Below, piece after piece: positions 34,083 to 44,400 of a DNA stretch of 64,000 bases (position 1 is the first letter of the stretch; each line of letters begins with the position of its first letter). The position numbers were made by a program, and so were the translations under genes. The notes under the pieces are model-generated. The model was not told where the DNA came from, made no database searches, and worked only from the letters and a program-made list of their open reading frames with translations. The DNA is from Cercospora beticola. Taxonomy: Eukaryota; Ascomycota; Dothideomycetes; Mycosphaerellales; Mycosphaerellaceae. The stretch covers positions 1,860,001 through 1,924,000 of the forward strand of contig NC_088935.1 of the NCBI RefSeq assembly GCF_033473495.1. The letters are read 5' to 3'.

Positions 34083-36776
34083 ATGTTTCGCAAGCCTCGA
34101 GACTCTACATCGATCGAGGTAGGACGTCCTCCGTCGCCCACAACAGAGGCCAAGACACCGTTCAGTCTTGCGGTGCCTCCCACCATCCCGCCACCCAAGA
34201 TGGCGACCCGAACCAAGGCGAGTAAGCAGCTGCCGCTGCCCACGATTGGACGGCAAGGCCCAAGCAGTTCGAAGAAGCCGACCACTCCCAGGAACAAACT
34301 CACCAGCAAGGGCAACGGCAGTATTCTCAGCTTCTTCAAGAAGTCCGACGAAGGTGGCGTTGCGCAACCCGGCCTGTTCGTCGATGGAAGACTGTCTGCG
34401 GCGGGCTCATTTGCAGCCATTGACGAAGATGCTGCCGAGCTCTTCACTTCAGATGACACTTTCGACACCGAGCGCTTCAACGAAATCGGGGGGCCATCTA
34501 AGCGGCGGAAGAGGAGCAGCGAAGAGACGGATAATCGACCTGACAAGAAAGCACCTCAACAACTGGACTCGGACACCAAGGCCGTCGTGAGGAAAATTGG
34601 CCCATTCTGCGAAGATTCGGATAGCGAGCAGGAGGAAGAAGGGTCTGCCGCAACGACAGACCTCGAGAATATCTCGCATGGAGAATCTAGGGCCATACCA
34701 GTTCTCGAGGCGAAAGAGGCTTCGGCGAAGGTTCCAGTCACTGCAGCTGCAGCAAGCGATGCTCAATCACCGCCCGAATTAATCAAGGAAGAGACGAGCT
34801 ACGAGCCAGGTATGGACGAGTTCGAGGAGTTTGGAGACGACGATTTTGACGAGGACCAGTTCGAGGAGGGTGACGAGTTCCGCGAGCGTCGCTACATGGA
34901 AGAGCAGGCTAGACTGGAAGAGGAGGAGGCAGAGGACGAGAAAGACTATGACCGGCCAACGGACGATGGCAACGTTAAATTAGAGAGCATGGAGGGTCAG
35001 GTCACCACGCTTTGTCCAGTTTGTAATTTGTGCCTCGATGGTGTCACCGAGCGAGACGCAGGCGTGCATGTCAACAACTGCTTGGATGGAAAGCCCACAC
35101 CACTGCCTGAGAAGCCCAAAAAGCAAGGCTGTGCCACACCTGGGCCCATGAAGTCCGAAGACTCAAGCTCTGCCGGCCAATATCGACGTCCAGCTCGGCC
35201 AGCTCGACCAGGTCAAGCGAATCCGTTCAATCTCGGCGATCCAGCAGTACAGCATGGAGGTGGATCAGCGTTCAACAAGCTCATGTCCGGACACACAGAG
35301 GAGGCTGCATGGGCTGAGGCTGCTGCATCGGAGCATGCTGCCCGAGGCAAACCCTCCTATCAACGTACCTGTCCATTCTACAAAATCTTACCTGGTCTTT
35401 TCATCTGCGTCGATGCCTTTCGATACGGGGCTGTCAAAGGCTGTCAGGCGTATTTTCTCAGCCATTTCCACAGTGATCACTACGTGGGACTCACATCCAC
35501 CTGGACTCACGGCCCCATTTATTGCTCAAAGGTCACCGCCAATCTCGTCAAGCAGCAACTTAGGGTTGATCCCAAATACGTTGTTCCTTTAGAGTTTGAG
35601 CGACAGATCGATGTTCCAGGCACGCGTGGCGTTAAAGTCACTATGATCTCCGCGAACCACTGTCCTGGCAGTTCGCTCTACTTGTTTGAGAAAACTGTAG
35701 GCATCAAGCAAAATGGAGAGCCTCGAGTGCAACGGATATTGCACTGTGGCGACTTCCGGGCATGCAAAATGCACGTCGAACATCCCCTGCTAATGCCAGA
35801 AGTTGTCGACAAGGTCAGTGGAAACACAAAAGAACAGAAGATCGACGTCTGCTATCTCGATACCACATACCTCAACCCAAAGTATGCGTTTCCCGGCCAG
35901 GAAGACGTCATCAAAGCGTGCGCGGATATGTGTGTCTGCCTCAGCAAGGACACGGCGGATGATGAAGATGGCTGGGAGACAATGAAGCGGCAACGCGCAG
36001 GTGAAGGGATGGCAAAATTTATACAGCGCGAAGCATCTGTCATCGCAGCTAGTGAAGAAGTCACAGACGCGACGAGTGGCGACAGCATGACTGTTGAGAA
36101 GAACCCACATGCCAGCCAACAGATCCTCTCTAGCGCTAAAGACAAGAAGTCCAGGGGCCGGCTGTTGGTGGTTGTGGGCACCTATAGCATCGGCAAGGAA
36201 CGCATATGTCTGGGCATAGCCAAAGCACTAAACTCCAAGATCTATGCTCCACCTTCGAAACAGCGCATCGCGGCGGCTCTGGAAGATCCAGAGTTGGACG
36301 CCCTGATGACGAACAACCCCAAAGAAGCGCAGGTGCATATGACACCTTTATTCGAGATCCGGGCAGAGACACTAGACGATTACCTTAAAGACTTCTGGCC
36401 ACACTTTACTCGCGCCGTAGGCTTTCGACCCAGTGGCTGGAACTACAAACCTCCAAAAAGTCGCCTCACGGAAAGCCCGCTGGTTTCCACGGTACTACAT
36501 TCGGAGAACTGGAGAAGTACATATAGCATGCGGGATCTGGTGCCACAGCGCGGCAGCTCGAGCAGAGCAAGTTGTTTTGGTGTTCCATACAGTGAACATT
36601 CCAGCTTCAGAGAGCTCACCATGTTCTGTTGTGCATTACGAATCGACAAGATCATTCCCACCGTCAACGTCGGGAGTGCAAAGAGTCGCGAGAGGATGAA
36701 AGCGTGGTGCGATCGATGGGCTGCGGAGAGACGGAAGAATGGTCTTTACAAGATTCCTGATGACGGTAAATGGTAG
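34083..36776 (+). CDS. PSO2: DNA interstrand cross-link repair nuclease Pso2/Snm1
   Basis: 5'-to-3' exonuclease of the metallo-beta-lactamase/beta-CASP family, needed to repair DNA interstrand cross-links. Single exon; 897 residues from the ATG at 34083. Seen in order: a PCNA-interaction-like NGSILSFFKK at residues 78-87, an acidic linker, a UBZ4-type zinc finger (LCPVCNLCLDG...HVNNC, about residues 310-330), then the catalytic domain with SHFHSDH (His461, His463, Asp465, His466), SANHCPGSS, LHCGDFR, DTTYLNP and the beta-CASP part with GTYSIGKERI, the PYSEHSSF motif and IPTVNVG. All metal-binding motifs are intact. The frame begins at a GTG upstream, but the first ATG is at 34083. It is longer than the yeast protein because of the N-terminal linker. 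Confidence 0.95.
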   Translation: MFRKPRDSTSIEVGRPPSPTTEAKTPFSLAVPPTIPPPKMATRTKASKQLPLPTIGRQGPSSSKKPTTPRNKLTSKGNGSILSFFKKSDEGGVAQPGLFVDGRLSAAGSFAAIDEDAAELFTSDDTFDTERFNEIGGPSKRRKRSSEETDNRPDKKAPQQLDSDTKAVVRKIGPFCEDSDSEQEEEGSAATTDLENISHGESRAIPVLEAKEASAKVPVTAAAASDAQSPPELIKEETSYEPGMDEFEEFGDDDFDEDQFEEGDEFRERRYMEEQARLEEEEAEDEKDYDRPTDDGNVKLESMEGQVTTLCPVCNLCLDGVTERDAGVHVNNCLDGKPTPLPEKPKKQGCATPGPMKSEDSSSAGQYRRPARPARPGQANPFNLGDPAVQHGGGSAFNKLMSGHTEEAAWAEAAASEHAARGKPSYQRTCPFYKILPGLFICVDAFRYGAVKGCQAYFLSHFHSDHYVGLTSTWTHGPIYCSKVTANLVKQQLRVDPKYVVPLEFERQIDVPGTRGVKVTMISANHCPGSSLYLFEKTVGIKQNGEPRVQRILHCGDFRACKMHVEHPLLMPEVVDKVSGNTKEQKIDVCYLDTTYLNPKYAFPGQEDVIKACADMCVCLSKDTADDEDGWETMKRQRAGEGMAKFIQREASVIAASEEVTDATSGDSMTVEKNPHASQQILSSAKDKKSRGRLLVVVGTYSIGKERICLGIAKALNSKIYAPPSKQRIAAALEDPELDALMTNNPKEAQVHMTPLFEIRAETLDDYLKDFWPHFTRAVGFRPSGWNYKPPKSRLTESPLVSTVLHSENWRSTYSMRDLVPQRGSSSRASCFGVPYSEHSSFRELTMFCCALRIDKIIPTVNVGSAKSRERMKAWCDRWAAERRKNGLYKIPDDGKW

Positions 36777-37155
36777 ATCAGTGTAAAAGCAGAAGAGATT
36801 TGCGCCTATCCTTTCAAACGCAGCATGGTGTCTTATTTGATAGCACTGATATGCACCGTCGAGGCAGGTGCGCTGCCTTCGGCTGAGCCATGTGCGACGA
36901 TATGTGTCTCGAATTATTGGTATCCGGTTGTCTGGTCAAAGTCGGCCTTTGCCAATGTGGGATGCTGTGAGCTTTCCGAAGCTGGCCGGGCCGGTCGGAC
37001 GTGTCACGGTGACCATTTAGAGAAAACAAAGGGCGCAGTATACCATCGAGTACTGGGCCGCATCCCGCACACTTGGGCCTAATCCAGCGACATAAATACA
37101 TCTGCATTCCATACCAACAAATCGCCTCTCAAATTCAATTTAACACACATTCAAT
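36777..37155. other. Intergenic region upstream of the HAD gene
   Basis: 379 bp between two plus-strand genes; AT-rich just before 37156 in the likely 5' leader. No other feature seen. Confidence 0.5.
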
Positions 37156-38044
37156 ATGTCTTCAACAATTCCCTGGACACAAATCAAAGCCTTGAGCTTT
37201 GACATCTACGGAAGTCTGTAGTTCGAAACTCGACACAATGTACATGACCAGAGGAGCTGACTGTGTACAGCTCTCATCGATTGGGAATCGGGTATAGCTC
37301 AAGCAGCACGAAACACCGCTCTGGCACCGTATCTCCCAAAGGATCACAAAGAGCTCATGCTTTCGATCGAGAAACACGATACCACGGTCCAGAAAGAACA
37401 ACCAACAAGTAAACAACAAGATATCATTGCCGAAGGTCTTCGAAGATATGCCAAAGAGCTCAAGGTCGTGGAGAATGGCCACCTTCAACAGAACCAGGTC
37501 GACCAAGCAGCGAAAGAATATGGTTCCCAGATTGGATCCTATCCTGCTTTTACTGATACTGTGAAAGCGATACAGTCTCTGTGAGTGCTTTGCGAATCGC
37601 ACAGTGTCGTTGTTGCATAGACCACTACATGTGCTAACGATGTGTAGCGGCAAACGGTACAAGCTCATCCCATTGTCGAACGTAGACCTCGCTTCTTTCC
37701 AGCAGACACTCTCGGGGCCTCTAAAGGGTTGCCAATTCGACAAAGTATACACCGCTGAGGATATTGGTTCCTACAAACCGGATTTGAAGAACTTCCACTA
37801 TCTGTTGGAGCACGTCAAATCGGACTTCGGTGTTGAAAAAGCAGAGCTTTGCCATGTTGCGCAGTCGCTTTTCCACGATCATGGTCCAGCAAAGCAAGTG
37901 GAGCTGCAGAGCGTGTGGGTAGATCGTGGTGGCGCGATGGGCGGCGACCCCAGCGGTGCTTCTGAGAAGTATGGCTTCAAGCTCCGAGTCGAAACTCTCC
38001 AAGAGTTGGCGGACACTGTTGAGGATGCTTGGAGAAAAGTTTAG
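37156..38044 (+). CDS. Haloacid dehalogenase type II-like HAD hydrolase
   Basis: HAD-superfamily hydrolase resembling L-2-haloacid dehalogenases; the natural substrate is unknown and could be a small phosphate ester or 2-haloacid. Exons 37156-37213, 37271-37580 and 37648-38044 (introns 57 and 67 nt) give 254 residues. Splicing exon 1 to exon 2 rebuilds motif I FDIYGTLIDW with the nucleophilic Asp at residue ~16; motif II is LSNVD; motif III is the Lys in GSYKPDLKNF; the final acidic loop region is HVAQSLFHDHGPAK followed by VWVDR. The residues expected for catalysis are present. No targeting signal, so probably cytosolic. Confidence 0.88.
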
Positions 38045-38194
38045 GGTGTCTGAGAACAGAAACCATCATTTTCTATGACCGACTCAGGTATATCCCGTTT
38101 CCTTACGCCAACGCTAAAACACCGAATCAAGAATTATTGAGTACAGCAGAGAAGAAGTAACATGCAATACAACGTGTTACTATCGTTCCAGCCG

Positions 38195-38956
38195 CTAGGA
38201 CGTGGAATCGCGTGTCATCTCTTGCTCGACGACCTTCAGTGCCAGGTTCTGCACTTCCTTGCTCGTTCCGCTCGCATCGACTGCTAGAACATCTGTCTCG
38301 TCCTCGGTGGGTGTTTCAAGACTCTCGAACTGGCTGTGAACCATGTAGTCCTTCATGTAGTGGTTCTGTCTCGCTCTCACTCGATCCATGAGCAGCGCTT
38401 CCGAAGCCTTGAGGAAGACGAAATGCACTTGGATCTCGGGATGGTGGTATGCGGCGATTCGGATGACATCGCGGTACTTTCTCTTGAGCGCGGAGCATGT
38501 GACAATCACTCCATCTGATGAGGAATTTTGCAGAGCCTTGACAGACTCTTCGCGGAGCAGGACTAACCAGTCCCAACGGTCGGCATCGGTGAGCGGTTTT
38601 CCTTCAGCCATCTTTTTGACATTCTCTGGCGTATGAAACTGTGACCCCCAACGTTAGTCGGCCCGACATTCTCCACAGTCCCACTTTCCGAGACATACCG
38701 TGTCGCCCTCCAAATATGGCAGCGAAAATGTCGAGTGCAGGTACTCAGCAACTGAGGTCTTCCCGCAGCCGGCCGGTCCAGTTATGACCCAGATGTGCTT
38801 GTGCTGCGAGTGCCACCTCGAGCGTACGGTCGTTTGGGCGGAGGCAGATGCGTTGTCGGACGACATCTTCGAAATCTCGGTCGCTGGCTCGGAAGGTGGG
38901 GTTGGGGGGAAGTTTTGTTGACGCTCCGGAGAGTGAATGACTGCCTGAGTTGACAT
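38195..38956 (-). CDS. Gluconokinase (GntK type)
   Basis: Phosphorylates D-gluconate to 6-phosphogluconate, feeding the pentose phosphate pathway. Exons 38699-38956 and 38195-38638, joined in phase over a 60-nt intron (GTATGT donor, CAG acceptor), give 233 residues. Seen: an N-terminal Ser/Pro-rich extension of about 50 residues, the P-loop GPAGCGKTSVAEYL, the substrate block YLEGDTFHTPENVKKMAEGK (rebuilt by the splice), TDADRWDWL, VTCSALKRKYRD and the lid region RVRARQNHYMK. A downstream ATG (residue 31) could also be used. The retrotransposon block begins about 580 bp upstream of its start codon. Confidence 0.92.
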
Positions 38957-39533
38957 GTTGGCTGTGGTGAAGGTAGTTTTGCGACCGATTGCTTGTCGAG
39001 CAAATGAGGCGACTTCCGGCGGGCCTAGTCTGATGGGCTAAAGTGAGGAGTCCAAGTCGTGGCAACTGAAAACAAGGCAGAGGGGATTGGAATCGTGGGC
39101 TGTGATAGGAGAATAGCAAACGACACGGAACGTTGACGCTGGAGAAGCGATCCAAAGACAACGGACAGGGAGACACCAACAATGTACCTTATATTTGGCG
39201 GCTGCTGTATGGAAGTGCCGACGGGAGGAGCACGAATGCTGCGCGCCCGCTAGGTGCGGGATAGAGCGACCCATTGCAGTGGTCACGAACACGTCGGAAC
39301 GAGGGAAATATGGAGGGCCGTGTCGACTCCGCTGCACGGCATCGCCTCCCATTGCTGGAACGTCGTGCCTTTCCACACAGATGACGTTTGCCACGCGAGG
39401 GACTCAAATGCCGACGGCGTTTGAGTGGAATTGGCAGCGGATTTGCGGAGAAAGATATCATGTGCTCGCTAATAAATTCGATCTCATTGCTCGTTCTACT
39501 AAAAGCCCAGCTCCTAGCAACGCCATGCCATGT
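38957..39533. other. Promoter side of gluconokinase, flank of the retrotransposon
   Basis: 577 bp of normal base composition that has not visibly taken RIP-type mutations although it abuts the transposon. Overlapping open frames on both strands have no recognisable content. Confidence 0.5.
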
Positions 39534-39538
39534 CCATG

Positions 39539-39729
39539 TGTGGGTAGGCTCCTCTGTAGAGGGTATTCGATCAAGTGTCAAGGTCGGTATAATAAAGATG
39601 TCTTTTTCTATGGAAGGTAGCTTCGGAGCTAGCTCTATATACCACTGCCGGAACGGAACATCTATGTTCCGGCAGTTAGGGCTTGAGCCGGTTTATGCGA
39701 GGTGGCTACTATGCTATGCTAATCCGATA
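39539..39729 (-). repeat. 3' LTR of the outer Copia element
   Basis: 191 bp, direct repeat of 51188-51378. The outward half (to about 39615) reads unmutated; the inward half carries seven transitions (mostly C-to-T) relative to the other copy. Contains a 10-bp perfect inverted repeat (39645-39654 with 39666-39675, 11-nt loop). Confidence 0.95.
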
Positions 39730-41180
39730 CTAGCAATCTCTCTTTTCTCGTATAAACTCGCCTAAAAACGCAATAAAATAATACTTCTAATAGTTAATAG
39801 CCTTTCTCTAGCTTATAATTAGCCGGTAGCTACTTCTCTATTCTAAATTATCTTTAATTTACCGAACTCGAATCGCTTTACCGAGTTAATTTATCTCTTA
39901 ACCTATTCTTAGATACTATATATTATAGTTCCTTAATTAATAAGAGTTATTAAGGCCTTATTCGGTATTATCTTAGTTATAGTATCGGTAGAGTTCGTAG
40001 TTCTATTAATTTAGCGTACCTTATAAACTTCTCTAGCTTCGTATATCTATCTTAGTACTATAATATCGATTATTAAGCGTTTCTCCTTAGTAGTACTAAG
40101 CTTAACTATATATTCGTAAAGCGAGAGTAAGTCGGTATAGACAATTAATAGTAATACTAGCTTATTTAGTTACTAGAGAATAATAGATAGAGTAGTATTA
40201 ATACTAAATACTATATTAATACTATAGCTTAAAGCGTATATCTCCGATATAAGGACTAAGTATATTACGCGTTTACTCTTAGTTAAGCTCTAATAGACGA
40301 TATTACTAGTAAGAGTAAAGGAAGTAGTAGCTATTAATTCTATACTAATAACGATTAGGTAACCGATTTATAACGAGAAGTCCTTATTATTAGTAAATAA
40401 GCCGTTAACGAAGATATATAATACTATCGAATTAAGGTTTAGTAGTTAGTATATTAAACTATAGTTAAAGTTATTTATTTGCTATTAGATTCGCTTATTA
40501 AGAGCCTTAATATCGTTAGAGGTTAGTGCCTTAGATTAAGCTACTACTAAGAGGTTAAAAGTAGCTTCTAGTTAATATATAGACGCTAGGTAAGCGCCTT
40601 ATACTCGTTATACTATATAGCTATCGACGTCGTAAATAAGGCTAAGTTATTTACCTTATCCTTTTAGTATAATATAGATATTATCGTTATCTAGTAATAT
40701 AGTATATCTATTAAAAGTTAAGAGCGTATTAGCTATTAGTCGTTTCTTAGGTTTGCTCGTAAATACGAGGTATTTAGCCTCTATATACTAGAACTCTTAG
40801 TTAGCGAGGATTAGTATATTATTAGTTTATATTCCGACGATTCTAGTTCTAGGTAATTCCGAGGTAATAATTAGTAAGTATAGATTAAACGAGCTAGTTA
40901 CTATATAGAGTTTGTCCTTATAGTAGTTACTATACGTATTAAACTAATAGGTGCCTAATTCTACTAGTCTATAGAGTAGTAGGACGACTCTTATAATTAT
41001 TCTATAGTAGTCGCGTTCTAGTTCTTTAGGTAATAACGCTAAAACGACTCGGTTTAGTTCGGTAGTTAACTAGGTATACGCTTAGCTAATATCGCGTAAT
41101 TCTAGCGTAAAACCTTGCTTAATTAGACTCGTAGCTAGGCTAATAATTACTCGCTATAATACTCGCTAAATAGTTAGTAA

Positions 41181-41410
41181 TATTAGAAAGTATAGTCTAG
41201 TTAGATATTCTAAGAGACACTTTAGAGATTAGGATTAGGTAACTTAGGTTATATAATATTAGGTTATATAACTTAGCTAATACCTATCTTAAGAGTAAGA
41301 TGCAACCTATAACTAACTAATATAATTAACTCGGTTAGTTCCTACTTATCGCCTCTACTTCTACTATATTATACCTATCCGACGAGTGCCTACGAGAATA
41401 CAATTCGATA
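41181..41410 (+). repeat. 5' LTR of the nested Copia element
   Basis: 230 bp, direct repeat of 47057-47286, differing at about five positions by eye (mostly transitions, one C/A). Begins TATTAG, probably TGTTAG before RIP, and ends CGATA, probably CGACA. Confidence 0.93.
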
Positions 41411-44400
41411 GGTTATAAACCCGGGTTTATAGAGAGGCTCTAAGTAGAAAGAGTTAGCCTTCTTATCCTTAAAGTAATACGTATTACCTCTTATAGGACC
41501 TATAGTATTAATTAGGTAGAGAAGTAGGAAAAGAGTATAAGGGAGACTAGAGGCATATCCTATCTATACTACCTAGAAGCTTTAGAAGATCCTAGCTATA
41601 AACTAGAAGTTCCTAAAGAGTAGGTAAGATAGAGAAAAGTCTAGTAAGGTACACTCTACTTTAAAAAAGAGATATACTAAAGGAGTATAAAGAGGAAAGG
41701 ATTAGCCTTAGACTATAGTACCTAAGTAGATAAAACTAGGCCTAAGTACTAAGTACTACTAATACCTTAGAACTAGCTAGTAGTACCCTTCTAAGAAGGT
41801 AGATCTTTTAGAGGTTCTCTACCTAAGAACCTAACTAACTTCTATAGAAGAGAAGAGTCCTTAGATACCTTAGCTAAGAGAGAAGAGTCTTAGTAACTAG
41901 AGAAGGCAGAAATCTAGAAGCTACTAATTAGATTAAAAGAGCTTATATTTCTAGAGTTTAGATTTATTTATTTAATTTTATAGAAATAGATTTAATAAGT
42001 AAATTAGATAGGAGGAGAATACTAATCCTAATAAGAGAGAACTAGAGACTATAGTTTAAGCTATAGGAAAATATACTTAGAGGAAAAGAAATCTTCTAGA
42101 TAATCTTAGACTTAAAGGGATTATTAGTACCTACCCTAGCTAAATCTAAAGTATCTAAAGCTTTATTAAGTAAAAGGAAAGGTACTGCCTTTTTAGAGTT
42201 TAGCCTAAAATAGTAGAAGGATAATATAAAGGCAATCTATATCCTAATAGAAAGTCTTTATATAGATAACTAAAATAAGGTAATAAATAAGATAAGAGTA
42301 TATAATATCTAGACAAAGCTATATAGGAAATATAGCAAAGTCTAATAGGTATATATAATAGCTATTATCTAAGAATTTATAACTTTTAAGATAGAACTAG
42401 AGGATATAATTAGGAAATTATAGGTCTACTTTAGCAATCTTAGGAGAAGGATTATAGAGATTAACTAGAGGGAGTTATACTATAAAACTCCTAATATAAG
42501 GATTAAGTATCTACTCTTTATACTCCTAGCTAAGTATAAGAGTATAAGGCAGACTATCTAAGTATAGAAGGACTTAGACTCTAAAGAAATCCTCTAACTC
42601 TTTAAAGTAGAGGAGTTAATATAGTATAGATACTAGTTATAAGAAGTAGTAATATTTACTAAGAGAAGAGGGATCTAAGGTATAAAGCTAAAATACTACC
42701 TCTATAATAAGGAGTATTTTAGAGGTATTACTAAGTATCTATACCTTAATAAAGCTAAGAGAACTATTAACTCAAAATAGGCTAGCAGAGTAGAGAAGAG
42801 AAGAATACTACTTAGAGAGAGTATATTTAGAAAGAGATCTTTACTAGATAGAGAAGTATTAAAAGAAATAGTAAAGAAACTTAACTTAAAAGTCTAATCC
42901 CTTAAGAAGAGACAAACCTTAAGAAAGTTTTCTAAGAAGATATATACTACCTAAGAAGATATAGAACCTTCTATAGTATCTAAAGTATCTTAATCCCTAT
43001 TAGAGGATAATAATATTAATAAAGTTATATACTTAACTATAAAAGTAAAAGGTAAGTATATACTATTAAGATAGCTACTTAACTCCTATACTTTATTATA
43101 TATAACTAACTAAGAATTACTTTTTAGAGAACTAAAACCTCTTTAGAGGAAAAAGTAGATTAAGGTTAGGAGTAGCTATCTAATAGCTATATATATAAGA
43201 GATATAGTAATAGGTAGAAGAAGAGGAAAGCAGATTGTTCTTAAAAATGTTCTCTTTATACCTAGTCTAGAGGTAAATCTTGTTTCCTAGAACTAATTTA
43301 GCTAGTAGTATAGTATTTAACTACTAAAATTTATACTTATTTTATTATCTAGGAAACTAGTTATCTAGACAAAACTATTAGGAGGAGTACTATTTATTAA
43401 GGAGATTAATAATATATTATAAGAGCTTATAATATTATACTTTAATTAAAAATAAGAGAATAAAGCCTATACCTTTAAAGCCTAAGAAAAGACCTAAGAA
43501 TAGTAGGAGCTTTAGTATAGGAGACTTATATATTTTAGAGAGAGTCTTCTTAGAAACCTATATAAAGTATCTAACTTAAAGGCTTAGATTCCTATTCTAA
43601 AGGAATACTAACCTTATAGAGTATATTCCTTAGCAAAGATAAAGAAATATAGAGAGAAAGAAACTAAAAGGAAACTCTAAAGGTTATCTCTAGTTTCTAT
43701 TAATATCTATAGTCCTTTGCCTATTTTAAGATTAGGATATAAATAGTAGCTTAAGATTGTTAATAACTTCTTAAGAAAGAAATAGACTTTTCTAATAAAG
43801 TCTAGAGAAGATATACTAAGTATCTTTAAAGACTAGAAGGTAAAAGCTAAGCTATAATCGGGAAATCCTCTCTAGATTATAAGGAGTAATAGAGCAAGAG
43901 AGCTTCTTACTATACTAAAGTAGTAGGAGAAGGAATATAGAATTTCCTTCTATATAACTAAAGTATATAACTCTATCTAGAATAGAGTAGTTAAGAGGTT
44001 AATCTAAACCTCTAAAGACTATATAAGAGTAATACTAGAAGATGCCTATATACCTATTAAATTCTAGCTAGAAGCCTTAGTAGCCTATATAGTTATTAGA
44101 AATTCCCTTCCTAATAGCCTAGAAATTAATAGATTTAAGGTATTACTTAAGGAAGCCTTTTTAGGCATTTAACTCTTAGTATTATACTTTAGAGTTTAGA
44201 GTTATAAAGTAGTAGTCTATATAGATCCTAAGTTCTAGCTAGTAGGGATAAGATTAGATAAACTAATAAATAGAGGCAAAGATACTATATTTATTAGGTA
44301 TATTCCTAATACTACTAAAATATAGCTCTTCTAGGAGCCTAATATAAGGGCTATTAAAGCCTATAATACTGCTACTTAGTTTAAGTATAAGAAAGGAGGA

